This document shows positions 18,778 through 29,749 of a stretch of 64,000 nucleotides of DNA, in pieces. The first letter of the stretch is position 1. The number at the start of each line of letters is the position of its first letter. A model generated the notes under the pieces. That model saw nothing but the letters and a program-made list of their open reading frames with translations, was not told the DNA's origin and did not search any database. The DNA comes from Acidaminococcus intestini DSM 21505 (GTDB lineage Bacteria > Bacillota > Negativicutes > Acidaminococcales > Acidaminococcaceae): positions 117,041-181,040 of the forward strand of contig NZ_AULA01000002.1 of assembly GCF_000425045.1 (NCBI RefSeq). Direction: 5' to 3'. The position numbers and the translations under genes are program-made.

Positions 18778-18826
18778 AGGTACGTTCCTTTCAAGAAAGG
18801 GGCAAGGCCCCATCAAAGTGACAGGA

Positions 18827-18858
18827 AAACGGGGCTGCAGCAGTGCCGCAGTCCCGTC
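18827..18858 (-). terminator. Terminator after the floA-linked small gene
   Basis: An imperfect GC-rich stem (ACGGGACTGCG with TGCAGCCCCGT) is followed by TTTTCC on the minus strand, 26 bases past the stop. Confidence 0.7.
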
Positions 18859-18883
18859 AGCAAAAGCAAAGGTCCTATCTATT

Positions 18884-19246
18884 TTACCATTTTTTCTCTA
18901 AAATGACACTCCACAGAATGCCTTCCCGCAGTTTCTGCTGCCGGCTGTGGCGCCTATGCGCTGTCTGGACGGCTTTTTGAGCTTTTCTCAGGTCCTCCTG
19001 GTTCGAGACTAACTGAACGCTGGGTTTTAGCTCCTCAAGGCTTTCTTTGAGGGGACCGCGGTCCTTACTTTCCGCAAGGACTGCCGCCGCTCCATCACAA
19101 GGAGCGGGTGCTTCATGCGGCCGCTTTTTTGGCCTTATCCGCAAGGGCCGCTTTTCCTTGAGGACAGGACGCTTTTTTCGCGCAATGAGGTGTGCATTGG
19201 AAAAAACGATAAAAGCGAGGAAGACAAAGAAAATGAAATGATCCAT
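18884..19246 (-). CDS. Small membrane-anchored protein linked to floA
   Basis: The 120-residue product has one N-terminal membrane span (residues about 3-20), then a very basic Pro/Arg/Lys stretch (KKRPVLKEKRPLRIRPKKRP) and a helical, charged C-terminal half. I do not recognise a family. The ATG at 19246 has AGGAGG and follows the floA stop by 12 bases, and a terminator closes the unit, so it is the third gene of nfeD-floA. The position suggests a partner or client of the flotillin scaffold, but this is inference from location alone. Confidence 0.7.
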   Translation of the reverse strand: MDHFIFFVFLAFIVFSNAHLIARKKRPVLKEKRPLRIRPKKRPHEAPAPCDGAAAVLAESKDRGPLKESLEELKPSVQLVSNQEDLRKAQKAVQTAHRRHSRQQKLREGILWSVILEKKW

Positions 19247-19258
19247 GCGGCGGCCTCC

Positions 19259-20254
19259 TTACTCTTCACTTGGATGATCCACTCCCTGCAGGGGCTCACC
19301 ACCTGCAATCTGCTCCCTCATAGCCGTATCGGCATTGATGTTCTTCATGCGGTAATAGTCCATGACACCCAGGTGTCCTTCACGCAGGGCGGACGCCAGG
19401 GCGGCCGGAACTTCAGCCTGGGCTTCGACGACCTTGGCCTTCATTTCCTGCGTATAGGCACGCATTTCCTGTTCCTTGGCCACAGCCATGGCCCTCCGTT
19501 CTTCCGCTTTTGCCTGGGCAATGTTCTTATCGGCTTCGGCCTGGTCTGTCATGAGCTGGGCACCAATATTGCGTCCCACATCAACATCGGCAATATCAAT
19601 GGAAAGGATTTCAAAAGCCGAGCCAGCATCAAGTCCCTTGCTAAGGACCGTGCGGGAAATATGATCCGGGTTTTCGAGGACGTCCGTATGCTCTTCCGAG
19701 GAACCTACCGTGGTGACAATGCCTTCTCCGACTCGGGCAATGATGGTCGATTCCCCGGCACCGCCAACAAGACGGTCAATATTGGCACGAACCGTAACAC
19801 GGGCCCGAACCTTAAGTTCAATCCCATTTTTGGCCACGGCTGAAATCAACGGGGTTTCAATGACTTTCGGATTGACGCTCATCTGCACGGCTTCCAGGAC
19901 GTCGCGTCCAGCTAGGTCAATGGCAGCAGCCCGTTCAAAGGTAAGGGGGATGGCAGCCCGTTCCGCTGCAATGAGGGCATCAACAACGCGGTCCACGTCC
20001 CCACCGGCAAGATAATGGGCTTCAAGTTGATCCACATTGACATCAAGACCGGCTTTATTAGCCTTCACCAGGGGTAGGACAATCTTTGAGGGCACAACAC
20101 GGCGCAGCCGCATCCCAACAAGGGTAAAGATTCCCACATTGACCCCGGCGGCAAGAGCGGACACCCAAAGACCAAGGGGCACAAAGTGCAGAAAGAGGAC
20201 AATGAGGACAAAAAGAATCAGGACAACGAAGGAACTGCTCAATAAAGCAATCAT
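19259..20254 (-). CDS. floA: Flotillin-like protein FloA
   Basis: This is a 331-residue SPFH-type scaffold protein that organises functional membrane microdomains. It has the FloA layout: a hydrophobic hairpin (residues about 5-50), the [12 protein letters not shown] and [17 protein letters not shown] motifs, an SPFH domain through about residue 210, and a C-terminal coiled-coil rich in Ala and Glu ([26 protein letters not shown]). It overlaps the upstream nfeD stop by four bases (ATGA), the conserved nfeD-floA coupling. In Bacillus it affects cell-wall synthesis, secretion and membrane fluidity. Confidence 0.95.
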   Translation of the reverse strand: MIALLSSSFVVLILFVLIVLFLHFVPLGLWVSALAAGVNVGIFTLVGMRLRRVVPSKIVLPLVKANKAGLDVNVDQLEAHYLAGGDVDRVVDALIAAERAAIPLTFERAAAIDLAGRDVLEAVQMSVNPKVIETPLISAVAKNGIELKVRARVTVRANIDRLVGGAGESTIIARVGEGIVTTVGSSEEHTDVLENPDHISRTVLSKGLDAGSAFEILSIDIADVDVGRNIGAQLMTDQAEADKNIAQAKAEERRAMAVAKEQEMRAYTQEMKAKVVEAQAEVPAALASALREGHLGVMDYYRMKNINADTAMREQIAGGEPLQGVDHPSEE

Positions 20255-20718
20255 GGGACCTCCTTTTCGACAACGAGCTGCCGTGAACTGACGGCAATGA
20301 CTTTGACCGGTGTGCCGGCCTCATAGAATTCCCCACGGGTCATGGCGTCATAAGGCTCCCCGTGGATTGCGACGCGTCCGGATGGGCGCAGGGGCGTTGC
20401 CGCCGTTCCCGTCTGTCCCACCATCTGGGTTAGGCGTTCAGTGGCTTCATAGCCCTTATCGGCGGTAAAGCGCAGTCCTAAGGTAATGCGCCGCCCAATG
20501 CGGCTATGCGGGCCTTTGTGAAAGAACCAATAGCCTAGGACAAGGGTCAAAAAAAGCAGGGCACCGACAATGAAAAGCGCCTGTCCTCCACCGCCAAGAT
20601 AGAGAAAGAGAGCGGCCAAGAGGGAGAAAAGACCGGTCACGCCAAAAATCCCAAATCCGGGAATTGCAGCTTCTACCATGAGCAAGACGACGCCGATTAG
20701 AAGAAACGTCATAAACAT
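20251..20718 (-). CDS. NfeD family membrane protein
   Basis: This is a short NfeD of 155 residues: an N-terminal membrane region with about three spans ([26 protein letters not shown]), followed by a C-terminal OB-fold (residues about 95-155, [30 protein letters not shown]) that ends VVEKEVP. NfeD proteins occur almost always beside SPFH proteins and are thought to work with them in the membrane. Here floA starts within its stop codon. The ATG at 20718 has AAAGGAGG. It lacks the N-terminal protease domain of long NfeD proteins. Confidence 0.92.
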   Translation of the reverse strand: MFMTFLLIGVVLLMVEAAIPGFGIFGVTGLFSLLAALFLYLGGGGQALFIVGALLFLTLVLGYWFFHKGPHSRIGRRITLGLRFTADKGYEATERLTQMVGQTGTAATPLRPSGRVAIHGEPYDAMTRGEFYEAGTPVKVIAVSSRQLVVEKEVP

Positions 20719-20797
20719 AAGGAATCCCTCCTTTTATCAGAGGCGTTTACCTCTATATTCTACAACATACGGGAAATTCCTTTTTTAAGCAGCAAAA

Positions 20798-20825
20798 AAG
20801 ACCTCTGGAATCATCCAAAGGTCTT
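20798..20825 (-). terminator. Terminator after the tRNA cluster
   Basis: An 11-base stem (AAGACCTTTGG with CCAGAGGTCTT, six-base loop) is followed by TTTTTTGC on the minus strand, 13 bases after tRNA-Val. Confidence 0.85.
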
Positions 20826-20837
20826 ATTCTCGGGAGT

Positions 20838-20913
20838 TGGTGGGCGCTAACAGGATCGAACTGCTGACATTCTGCTTGTAAGGCAGACGCTCTCCCAGCT
20901 GAGCTAAGCGCCC
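20838..20913 (-). tRNA. tRNA-Val (anticodon TAC)
   Basis: The cloverleaf is complete: a seven-pair acceptor stem (GGGCGCT with AGCGCCC), D arm GCTC/GAGC, anticodon loop CTTACAA between TCTGC and GCAGA, T loop TTCGATC, and an encoded CCA. It is the last gene of the three-tRNA transcript. Confidence 0.96.
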
Positions 20914-20921
20914 ATCAAAGT

Positions 20922-20996
20922 TGGTGACCGGAGGGGGAATCGAACCCCCGATACCGCCGTGAAAGGGCGGTGTCTTAACCGCTTGACCATCCGGCC
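20922..20996 (-). tRNA. tRNA-Glu (anticodon TTC)
   Basis: Acceptor GGCCGGA pairs with TCCGGTC. The anticodon loop is CTTTCAC between CCGCC and GGCGG. The T arm is GGGGG-TTCGATT-CCCCC, and CCA is encoded. It lies eight bases before tRNA-Val. Confidence 0.96.
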
Positions 20997-21004
20997 AAAA
21001 AAAA

Positions 21005-21080
21005 TGGTGATCCGCCAGAGGATCGAACTCTGGACACCCTGATTAAGAGTCAGGTGCTCTACCAGCTGAGCTAGCGGACC
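21005..21080 (-). tRNA. tRNA-Lys (anticodon CTT)
   Basis: Acceptor GGTCCGC pairs with GCGGATC. The anticodon loop is CTCTTAA between CCTGA and TCAGG, and CCA is encoded. It is the first gene of the Lys-Glu-Val transcript. Confidence 0.96.
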
Positions 21081-21111
21081 ACGTCAGTCACTGAAAAGTG
21101 ACTACTCGTAT

Positions 21112-21140
21112 ATAATACAGCATGAGGTCATTTTATGCAA
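21112..21140 (-). promoter_or_regulatory. Promoter of the tRNA-Lys-Glu-Val cluster
   Basis: TTGCAT and TATTAT are 17 bases apart on the minus strand, with the -10 box ending 31 bases before tRNA-Lys. Confidence 0.75.
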
Positions 21141-21246
21141 GTACTTTTTTTCTTTTTTTGAAAAATATTTTACAGGATCTTGCTGGATTCCCTATGGACA
21201 AAACGTCCCTTCTCCTCCCCTTCAAAGGAGACTTTTCAAAAGAAAA

Positions 21247-21281
21247 CAGGATACCGTCCCCAAAAACGAAACGATACCCTG
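21247..21281 (-). terminator. Terminator after secF
   Basis: An 11-pair stem (CAGGGTATCGT with ACGGTATCCTG) is followed by TTTTCTTTT on the minus strand, a few bases past the secF stop. It ends the queA-to-secF operon. Confidence 0.8.
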
Positions 21282-21294
21282 CTTTATGATTCAT

Positions 21295-22182
21295 TTATTT
21301 GTGAGTGCCGCGGCTGCGCAGCTTGATCCACAAGGGACCAGCCAGGAAGGTCGACGTATAGAACCCACTGCTAAAGCCAACAAGCATAGCAAAAGAAAAG
21401 TTCCGAATCGTCTCCCCACCAAACAGGAAGATGGCAATGACGGCAAAAAGGGTCGTCGCCGACGTATAGATGGAACGGTTCATCGTCTGCCAGATTGAAT
21501 TATCCACCATATCCCCCAAGCTTTCGCTGCGGCGGTGAGTATGGAGGTTTTCCCGGATCCGGTCAAAAATAACAATCGTTCCGTTAATGGAGTAGCCAAC
21601 CACCGTAAGGAGCGCCGCCACAAAGGACGAATCCATTTCAAGCTGCAGAAGGGAGAACCAACTGAGCGTGACCATGACGTCGATGATAAGGGCGATAATG
21701 GCGGCAAAGGCAAAGTTATGCTCAAAGCGGATCGTGATGTAGATGATCATGAGCACCCAGCTGAGAGCAACGGCGCCCATAGCCGATTTTACAAGGTCGC
21801 GGCCTACCGTGGCCCCGACGTTTTCCACACGCAGGACCTCATTGGGTCCCAGCCGATTAGTCATGTCCGTCATGGTCTCAACGCGCTGGTCATCACTGAT
21901 GATGCCCGTACGGATGAGGACGGACTGGCTTTCTTCGGTTTGCTGTCCATCCATACTGCCCAACTGGATGATACTGCTGCCCAGCTTATGGTCTGAAAGG
22001 ACATCACGGACCTCACTTACGGTTACAGGGTTCTCGAACTTCACATCAATGATGCTGCCGCCCGTGAAATCAATACCGAGATTGAAGCCCCTTGTGAGCA
22101 TAGACACAACGCCCACCAAAAGGAAGATCAGGGAAATGGAAAAGAAGACCTTCGCTTTTTTCACAATGGAAAAGTGCTTCAT
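21295..22182 (-). CDS. secF: Protein translocase subunit SecF
   Basis: This is the 295-residue inner-membrane partner of SecD, which uses the proton gradient to pull exported proteins across after SecA. It has an N-terminal span, the periplasmic FNLGIDFTGGSIIDVKF motif near residue 30, and five clustered membrane segments in the second half with the conserved GYSINGTIVIFDRIREN near residue 190. The start overlaps the secD stop by four bases, so the two are translated together. It is the last gene of the operon and is closed by a hairpin just downstream. Confidence 0.96.
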   Translation of the reverse strand: MKHFSIVKKAKVFFSISLIFLLVGVVSMLTRGFNLGIDFTGGSIIDVKFENPVTVSEVRDVLSDHKLGSSIIQLGSMDGQQTEESQSVLIRTGIISDDQRVETMTDMTNRLGPNEVLRVENVGATVGRDLVKSAMGAVALSWVLMIIYITIRFEHNFAFAAIIALIIDVMVTLSWFSLLQLEMDSSFVAALLTVVGYSINGTIVIFDRIRENLHTHRRSESLGDMVDNSIWQTMNRSIYTSATTLFAVIAIFLFGGETIRNFSFAMLVGFSSGFYTSTFLAGPLWIKLRSRGTHK

Positions 22183-23417
22183 TTTTCCACCTCCTTATCT
22201 TTTTTCGGAAGGCTGGCTCCATAGAAGAAAGGATTCTTCGTAAATTGGCTGCCAACCAAGGCGTTCAAGATGAACTTCGTAACCGTAATGGCCGTAAACA
22301 TACTGATGAGGACACCTAAGGCCAACGTCACGGCAAATCCACGGATGGGGCCTGTGCCAAGATAGAACAGCACGGCAGCGGCCATGATGGTCGTCACATT
22401 GGAGTCCATAATGGTTACAAAGGCACGGGAAAAACCGGCATTTACGGCTGCGCGCAAGGTCTTGCCCGCTTTCAGTTCTTCCTTGAAGCGTTCAAAGATA
22501 AGGACGTTGGCATCAACCGCCATCCCAATGGAAAGAATGATCCCCGCGATTCCCGGAAGGGTCAGTGTGGCATTGAGGCCTTTCATGACGGCAAGGACGA
22601 GGAGCGTATAAAGAAGCAGCACAACGTCAGCAATGAACCCAGACAGGCGGTAAAAGAACAGCATGAAGATAAAGACGCCAGCAACCCCAATGGCAAATGC
22701 CTTGACGCTCTTATCCTTGGAATCCTGGCCCAAGGTCGGACCGACGGTGCGGTTTTCCACCACTTCGAGCTTGATGGGAAGGGATCCACTGCGGAGCAAG
22801 ATAGCCAGATGTTCAGCTTCCTGGGCATTTTGGGAACCTGTAATCTGGGCATTTCCGCCCGTAATCGGTTCACTGACACGAGGCGCTGTCAGGACCTTGC
22901 CATCCAGCAGGATGGCAATCTGGTTGCCTACATTCTTTGCGGTCAGTTCGGCAAACTTCTTGGCTCCTTCCTCATTGAACTGAAGGGTAACGACAGGACG
23001 GCCCGACTGATCGGCACTTGCCTTGGAATCTTTCAGGTCCTTACCAGTCAGGACCGTATTGCCTTCCATGTCCTTGAATTCAAGCATAGCCGTTTTGCCA
23101 AGCATGGCAATGGCCTGTTCCGGGTCCTTGACGCCCGGGAGCTCAACAATGATCCGGTCCCGGCCCTGACGCTGGATGACCGGTTCCGTGAGGCCGAGTT
23201 CGTTGACACGGCGCTCAATGATGCTGATGGAACGGTTCATGGCATCATCATCAACTTTGGCTTCCGGTGTATCTTCGGCTTGAAGGACAACATGGGTCCC
23301 TCCCTGAAGGTCAAGGCCCTGTTTGACAGAAAGCGCCAAAGGCTTGACTAGGAGCGCAAAGCAGATGATAATGGCCAACACTGACACAATCAGCTTGATC
23401 CGATTTTTCTGCTGCAA
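22179..23417 (-). CDS. secD: Protein translocase subunit SecD
   Basis: The 412-residue SecD begins with one membrane span, then the periplasmic P1 region (KQGLDLQGGTHVVLQAE near residue 28, ERRVNELGLTEPVIQRQGRDRIIVELPG), and five C-terminal spans with GIAGIILSIGMAVDANVLIFERFKEE near residue 315. I place the start at TTG 23417 because AAGGAGGAAC lies just before it; the frame extends 28 codons further with no such signal. It is followed directly by secF and preceded, after 135 bases, by the formyl-THF cyclo-ligase gene. Confidence 0.95.
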   Translation of the reverse strand: MQQKNRIKLIVSVLAIIICFALLVKPLALSVKQGLDLQGGTHVVLQAEDTPEAKVDDDAMNRSISIIERRVNELGLTEPVIQRQGRDRIIVELPGVKDPEQAIAMLGKTAMLEFKDMEGNTVLTGKDLKDSKASADQSGRPVVTLQFNEEGAKKFAELTAKNVGNQIAILLDGKVLTAPRVSEPITGGNAQITGSQNAQEAEHLAILLRSGSLPIKLEVVENRTVGPTLGQDSKDKSVKAFAIGVAGVFIFMLFFYRLSGFIADVVLLLYTLLVLAVMKGLNATLTLPGIAGIILSIGMAVDANVLIFERFKEELKAGKTLRAAVNAGFSRAFVTIMDSNVTTIMAAAVLFYLGTGPIRGFAVTLALGVLISMFTAITVTKFILNALVGSQFTKNPFFYGASLPKKDKEVEK

Positions 23418-23552
23418 GATAAAGTTCCTCCTTGATGGATTGCAAATTTTTGCGGATGCCTGGCATCCAAGAAAAAAGACAAGGGACCCACAAAAAGGCA
23501 CAAGGCCCTTTCATGGCTCCGGTTGAGCGCGGTCCCTCCCCTGTTATGAGGC

Positions 23553-24119
23553 TTATTTACACACCCTAAGTGCTTTTTCCGTCACAAGATAGCGGATTTT
23601 GAAGTCATGGGCCTGAGTCGGCAGTTCTGGAAGGACCTGGACCTCATTGGCAACACCCATGGCAACCCCTTTCGTGCAGCGGGGCAGGAAACGATCATAG
23701 AATCCTTTGCCCTTTCCCAAGCGGTCGCCGTGTTCCGTAAAGGCCGCACCAGGAACAAGGATAAGGTCAATATCCTCAGGGCTGATGACCTCGACCGGCT
23801 CCTGCGGAGTACGGATGCCATACATATCCTTTGCCAGTTTCTTTAAGGTTACAAGGCGAACAGCCTGCATATGGCCATCAAGGTCCAAGATCTGGGGGAC
23901 ACAGACTGTCTTTCCCATATTAAGGGCTGTCTGCATCGCCTGGTCGACGGAAACTTCCTTTCCTGCCATGGCAAGATACCCCATAATGACCTTTCCTTCT
24001 AGAAATAAGCGGCTCACAGAAATGTGGCTGTTGATTTCTTTATTGAACTTATTCAGTTCGCGCTGATTGAGCCTGGCGCGTCTTTCTTCGACTTCCTTAC
24101 GGACTGTGCGCTTATCCAT
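23553..24119 (-). CDS. 5-formyltetrahydrofolate cyclo-ligase
   Basis: The 188-residue enzyme converts 5-formyl-THF to 5,10-methenyl-THF using ATP and so recycles a folate side product. The family features are visible: a basic N-terminal helix (VRKEVEERRARL), GYLAMAGKEVS near residue 48, PGAAFTEHGDRLGKGKGFYDRFL near residue 126 (substrate and ATP loop), and the C-terminal HDFKIRYLVTE. Its ATG lies just past the yajC stop, which indicates translational coupling. A folate enzyme inside a Sec/queuosine operon is a loose functional fit. Confidence 0.93.
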   Translation of the reverse strand: MDKRTVRKEVEERRARLNQRELNKFNKEINSHISVSRLFLEGKVIMGYLAMAGKEVSVDQAMQTALNMGKTVCVPQILDLDGHMQAVRLVTLKKLAKDMYGIRTPQEPVEVISPEDIDLILVPGAAFTEHGDRLGKGKGFYDRFLPRCTKGVAMGVANEVQVLPELPTQAHDFKIRYLVTEKALRVCK

Positions 24120-24120
24120 C

Positions 24121-24504
24121 TTATTTGGAAGCCTCGGAAGCAGCCGTTTCCTTCGCCTCTTCAGCAGCGTCTGCTTTGGTTTCTTCTACTTTTTCTTCTG
24201 CTTTTGCTTCTGATTTTTCTTCTTTTGCAGCCTTCTGCAGTTCCGTAGTGATAACGGTCCCGACAGCAGCGCGGCGAATCCAGATTTCAACGTCTTCCGC
24301 GACCTTGATGCGGATGCGGTCATCCTTGATCTTGGCAATTTCGCCAAAGATGCCGCCAATGGTGACAATCCGCGTGCCCACTTTCAGGGAATCGAGCATA
24401 TTGGCGCGCTTTTTCTGATCACGCTTCTGCGGGCGGTAGATCATGAAATAGAAAATCACACCCATAAGGATAAAAGGCCAAGCCATTTGTACAACGTTTT
24501 CCAT
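24121..24504 (-). CDS. yajC: Preprotein translocase subunit YajC
   Basis: The 127-residue product has a single N-terminal membrane span followed by the YajC signature (IYRPQKRDQKKRANMLDSLKVGTRIVTIGGIFG). A long Lys/Glu/Ala-rich C-terminal tail is extended compared with many YajC proteins. YajC associates with SecDF in the inner membrane. The gene sits between tgt and the folate gene in the usual queA-tgt-yajC order, with seven bases separating it from the tgt stop. Confidence 0.94.
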   Translation of the reverse strand: MENVVQMAWPFILMGVIFYFMIYRPQKRDQKKRANMLDSLKVGTRIVTIGGIFGEIAKIKDDRIRIKVAEDVEIWIRRAAVGTVITTELQKAAKEEKSEAKAEEKVEETKADAAEEAKETAASEASK

Positions 24505-24511
24505 CTTTTAC

Positions 24512-26669
<2,158 letters not shown>

Positions 26670-26739
26670 ATTAACTCCTTCATGGCTCGGCCCTGGGCCT
26701 CCCCGTTTGTTTGATTCATCAATCAGGCAGAAAATAGTT

Positions 26740-26781
26740 CCGTCCAGCCTCCATTGTATCAGGAATGGGCTGGACGGTCAA
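26740..26781 (-). promoter_or_regulatory. queA operon promoter with flanking inverted repeat
   Basis: On the minus strand TTGACC (26776-26781) and TACAAT (26753-26758) are 17 bases apart. A perfect ten-base inverted repeat, CCGTCCAGCC at 26740-26749 and its complement at 26768-26777, brackets the -10 box. It could be a repressor operator. Read as RNA from spoIID it could instead be a hairpin, but no T tract follows. Confidence 0.7.
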
Positions 26782-26838
26782 AAATGATAGGCAAAAAGAA
26801 GACGCTTTTTTGCGTTGGTTCATCCATGGCCGTAAGGC

Positions 26839-28161
26839 TCAGTAACGTTCTTCAAGGTAAATGCCCCGATAATAGTGCCGGAGAATGGTCTTATAATAAT
26901 CCTTTTTCCGACGGGCACTCTTTTCAAGGGCCATACCGCGGGCGCCCCACTGGCTGAGTCCCACACCGTGTCCCCAACCGCCGCCGACAAAAAAGACCTT
27001 TTCGTCCTTGACCCCGGCAAATAAGCGCAGGTCCCCAACCTTCGTTCCCATGCCTTGGCGAGTCTTCTTGTCGATGGGGATCTTCTTGCGGCCCACTTCA
27101 TAACCATAGGCATTCTTGATGGACACATCGATGGAGTCAGGTTCATCCGTTCCGATGGTTACCTCAAAAAGAGTGCTGTTAAGGCCCAATAAAGATCTCA
27201 CCTGGCTGCCCGTGAGGGTTACGTCACGGCGGCTGCCCTTGAAGGTCATCCGTTTGACCCGGCCGCTGGTACCGCGATCACTGGACCACTTCATGGGCGC
27301 TTTTCCCAGTGGCAGGAGACGGATGCCCTGCAGCTTGCCAATGTCATAGCCGCCCTGTTTCAGCGTCCGTTCGAGCTGAGCCTCCGTAAAGCTCTTGGTC
27401 CAGCTGTAGTTGGGAGAATCCTTGTCATCATCCTTGACGGCCTGAAGATAAGGGATATCCTTTCCCCAGACATTTACGGCCGCTTCTGTATAACCGCCGC
27501 TCGTACTGTGGAAAAAGGCTTGGATGGGCTCCCCGTCATAAACAGCCGTCACGCCGCGCGTTGCCTTGACGAGTTTTGTCGTATTGGGATGCTCAGCTTC
27601 GATACCGCCATAGACCTGTCCTTGGTCCGTCGCCTTGATATCAAACCCTTCATACTGGGGATGATCCAAATGGTAGAGAGCAAAGCTGCGGGCAGCAACG
27701 GCCTGGGCCTTGATGGCTTCATCAGGCCACAAAGGAATGACTTCCTTAGCCACCACCCCATAAAGATATTCCTCCACGGGAAGCGCGTTGACAATGGTAA
27801 GGCGCTTTTTTTCACGGGTCATGACCGCCGTCAAGGCCCCGCGGTATTTCTTCCGGTTCACAAGGACGGGCTGACTGGCATTTTGGGCCACAAAAGAAAG
27901 ATTGCCGCCAGAAAGCTTTTTCTTATCGGCATAAAAACGTCCGCCCTTGACGGAGATGAAATGCCGCCCTGGTGACAGGGTGACCTTCTTTCCCCGTCCA
28001 TCAATGACCGTTATTTTTCCAGCAGAACTCAGTTCTGCCGAATACTGATCCACGACCAGGCCAACCCGGATCTTAGGACCTAGGGAAGCGGCCGAAGCAC
28101 TTAGGGAAAAAAGCAGCATAACGGCGAGAAAAAAAGCGGTCAGGATCTTTTTCATCTTCAT
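26839..28161 (-). CDS. SpoIID/LytB domain exported protein
   Basis: The 440-residue exported protein has a signal peptide (MKKILTAFFLAVMLLFSLSASAA, cleavage near residue 27) and a SpoIID domain. Family motifs include VEEYLYGVVAKEVIPLWPDEAIKAQAVAARSFA split across residues 130-160, AFFHSTSGGYTE near 220, and the C-terminal GGGWGHGVGLSQWGARG near 400. SpoIID proteins are peptidoglycan lytic transglycosylases or enhancers of amidase activity (LytB). No other sporulation gene is in the window, so a role in growth or division of the wall is more likely. The start overlaps the queH stop (ATGA). Confidence 0.9.
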   Translation of the reverse strand: MKMKKILTAFFLAVMLLFSLSASAASLGPKIRVGLVVDQYSAELSSAGKITVIDGRGKKVTLSPGRHFISVKGGRFYADKKKLSGGNLSFVAQNASQPVLVNRKKYRGALTAVMTREKKRLTIVNALPVEEYLYGVVAKEVIPLWPDEAIKAQAVAARSFALYHLDHPQYEGFDIKATDQGQVYGGIEAEHPNTTKLVKATRGVTAVYDGEPIQAFFHSTSGGYTEAAVNVWGKDIPYLQAVKDDDKDSPNYSWTKSFTEAQLERTLKQGGYDIGKLQGIRLLPLGKAPMKWSSDRGTSGRVKRMTFKGSRRDVTLTGSQVRSLLGLNSTLFEVTIGTDEPDSIDVSIKNAYGYEVGRKKIPIDKKTRQGMGTKVGDLRLFAGVKDEKVFFVGGGWGHGVGLSQWGARGMALEKSARRKKDYYKTILRHYYRGIYLEERY

Positions 28162-28742
28162 CGCCCCGCGTCCTTTGCCATGATTTCGGGAATGTTTTTC
28201 TTCCGCTTGCGAATCTCATAGCGATCCCGTTCGCTAAAGATGCAGCCACAATACGGCTGACGGTAAAGATCAAGATCGAGACTGATTTCAACGCCTTCTT
28301 CATACCCCGTACGAAAATCTTCATAATAGAAGGGAATCTCAAACCGCGCAGCCGCTTCTTCGGCGGTTCTGCGGATGAGGTCATGCTTTTGGTAAGGGCT
28401 TACGAGAAGGGTCGTGGAAAACGCATCGAAGCCATGTTCCTTGGCGTAGCGGGCGGCCATTTCAAGACGCACGCGATAGCAGTAAGCACAGCGCACAGTC
28501 GGTTCACTGAGCATGCCCCGAAGCGTATCTTCCAGAGGATAGCTCTTATCCGCTACGAGGGGATAATGACGGGCCTCACAAAATTCACGAAGCGTATTGA
28601 GGCGCCGCTTGAATTCTTTGTAAGGGTGGATATTGGGATTGAAGTAATACATCGTAAAGGTATGCCCTTCAGCCGTCAGTTCCTTTGTTGGATAGCAGGA
28701 ACAGGGACCGCAGCAGGCATGAAGCAGGATATTCATGGTCAT
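28158..28742 (-). CDS. queH: Epoxyqueuosine reductase QueH
   Basis: QueH performs the last step of queuosine synthesis, reducing epoxyqueuosine in tRNA, and replaces the cobalamin enzyme QueG. The 194-residue protein carries the cysteine pattern of the family (formerly DUF208): [10 protein letters not shown] at residues 8-17, CAYCYRVR near 85 and [13 protein letters not shown] near 170, which bind an iron-sulfur cluster and a second metal. Its start overlaps the ruvB stop and its stop overlaps the spoIID start. With queA and tgt nearby it completes the tRNA-level part of the pathway. Confidence 0.93.
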   Translation of the reverse strand: MTMNILLHACCGPCSCYPTKELTAEGHTFTMYYFNPNIHPYKEFKRRLNTLREFCEARHYPLVADKSYPLEDTLRGMLSEPTVRCAYCYRVRLEMAARYAKEHGFDAFSTTLLVSPYQKHDLIRRTAEEAAARFEIPFYYEDFRTGYEEGVEISLDLDLYRQPYCGCIFSERDRYEIRKRKKNIPEIMAKDAGR

Positions 28743-29746
28743 CTTCCTTCCGGATAGGCAATTCCAAGATAACGATATGCCGCCGCTGTTGCCTGACGGC
28801 CTTTAGGGGTCCGCTGGAGCATGCCCAGCTGCATGAGGTAAGGCTCGTAGACATCTTCTAACGTCTCTGATTCCTCATTTAACGAAGCAGCCAGGGTATC
28901 GACACCGACAGGACGGCCGCCAAAATCCTTGACAAGCTTCGTAAGCAGGCGCCGGTCACTGCGGTCAAGGCCCAAGTCGTCGATTTCAAGTCGCTCCATG
29001 GTCTTCCTGCAGATTTCCTTGGTAATCGTGTCCGCCCCGGCCACTTCGGCAAAATCCCGGACCCGTTTCAGGAGGCGATTGGCTACACGGGGCGTACCCC
29101 TGCTGCGCCGTCCGATTTCATAAGCTCCTTCATGGTCAATCTTGACGTTCAGGATTTCCGCTGCCCGTTCCACAATGATCTGGAGTTCCTCGGCCGTGTA
29201 AAATTCCAGATGGCAGATGACACCAAAGCGGTCCCGCAGCGGAGCTGCCACGCTTCCCATACGCGTTGTCGCCCCAATGAGAGTAAAGCGCGGCAGGTCA
29301 AGGCGCACACTGCGGGCAGCAGGGCCCTTGCCGATGATGATATCAAGGGCGTAGTCTTCCATAGCCGAATAAAGAATTTCTTCCACGGTCTTGGGCAGGC
29401 GGTGGATTTCATCGATAAAAAGCACTTCGCTTTCGTCCAGATTGGTCAAAATAGCGGCTAGGTCCCCCTGCCGTTCCAAGGCAGGTCCGCTGGTAATCCG
29501 GATATTGACGCCCAATTCGTTTGCGATGATGTTGGCAAGGGTCGTCTTGCCAAGGCCAGGCGGTCCATAAAGCAGGACATGATCCAAGGCTTCCCGGCGT
29601 TTGAGGGCAGCCTGAATGAAGACGGTCATATTCTCTTTGACCTTTTCCTGACCAATATATTCCTGGAGCCTGCGCGGCCGGAGACTGTACTGCCAGCCAT
29701 CCTGAACCTGCTCACCGCCGGCAATGATGCGCTGATCTTCTTCCAC
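28739..29746 (-). CDS. ruvB: Holliday junction branch migration helicase RuvB
   Basis: The 335-residue AAA+ motor that drives branch migration with RuvA has Walker [14 protein letters not shown] near residue 60, Walker [10 protein letters not shown] near 110, sensor [11 protein letters not shown] near 155 and the C-terminal winged-helix [16 protein letters not shown] near 265. The start codon is GTG at 29746, with AAGGAGGGG before it and three bases after the ruvA stop. It is part of a ruvC-ruvA-ruvB-queH-spoIID run in which nearly every junction overlaps. Confidence 0.97.
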   Translation of the reverse strand: MEEDQRIIAGGEQVQDGWQYSLRPRRLQEYIGQEKVKENMTVFIQAALKRREALDHVLLYGPPGLGKTTLANIIANELGVNIRITSGPALERQGDLAAILTNLDESEVLFIDEIHRLPKTVEEILYSAMEDYALDIIIGKGPAARSVRLDLPRFTLIGATTRMGSVAAPLRDRFGVICHLEFYTAEELQIIVERAAEILNVKIDHEGAYEIGRRSRGTPRVANRLLKRVRDFAEVAGADTITKEICRKTMERLEIDDLGLDRSDRRLLTKLVKDFGGRPVGVDTLAASLNEESETLEDVYEPYLMQLGMLQRTPKGRQATAAAYRYLGIAYPEGR

Positions 29747-29749
29747 AGC

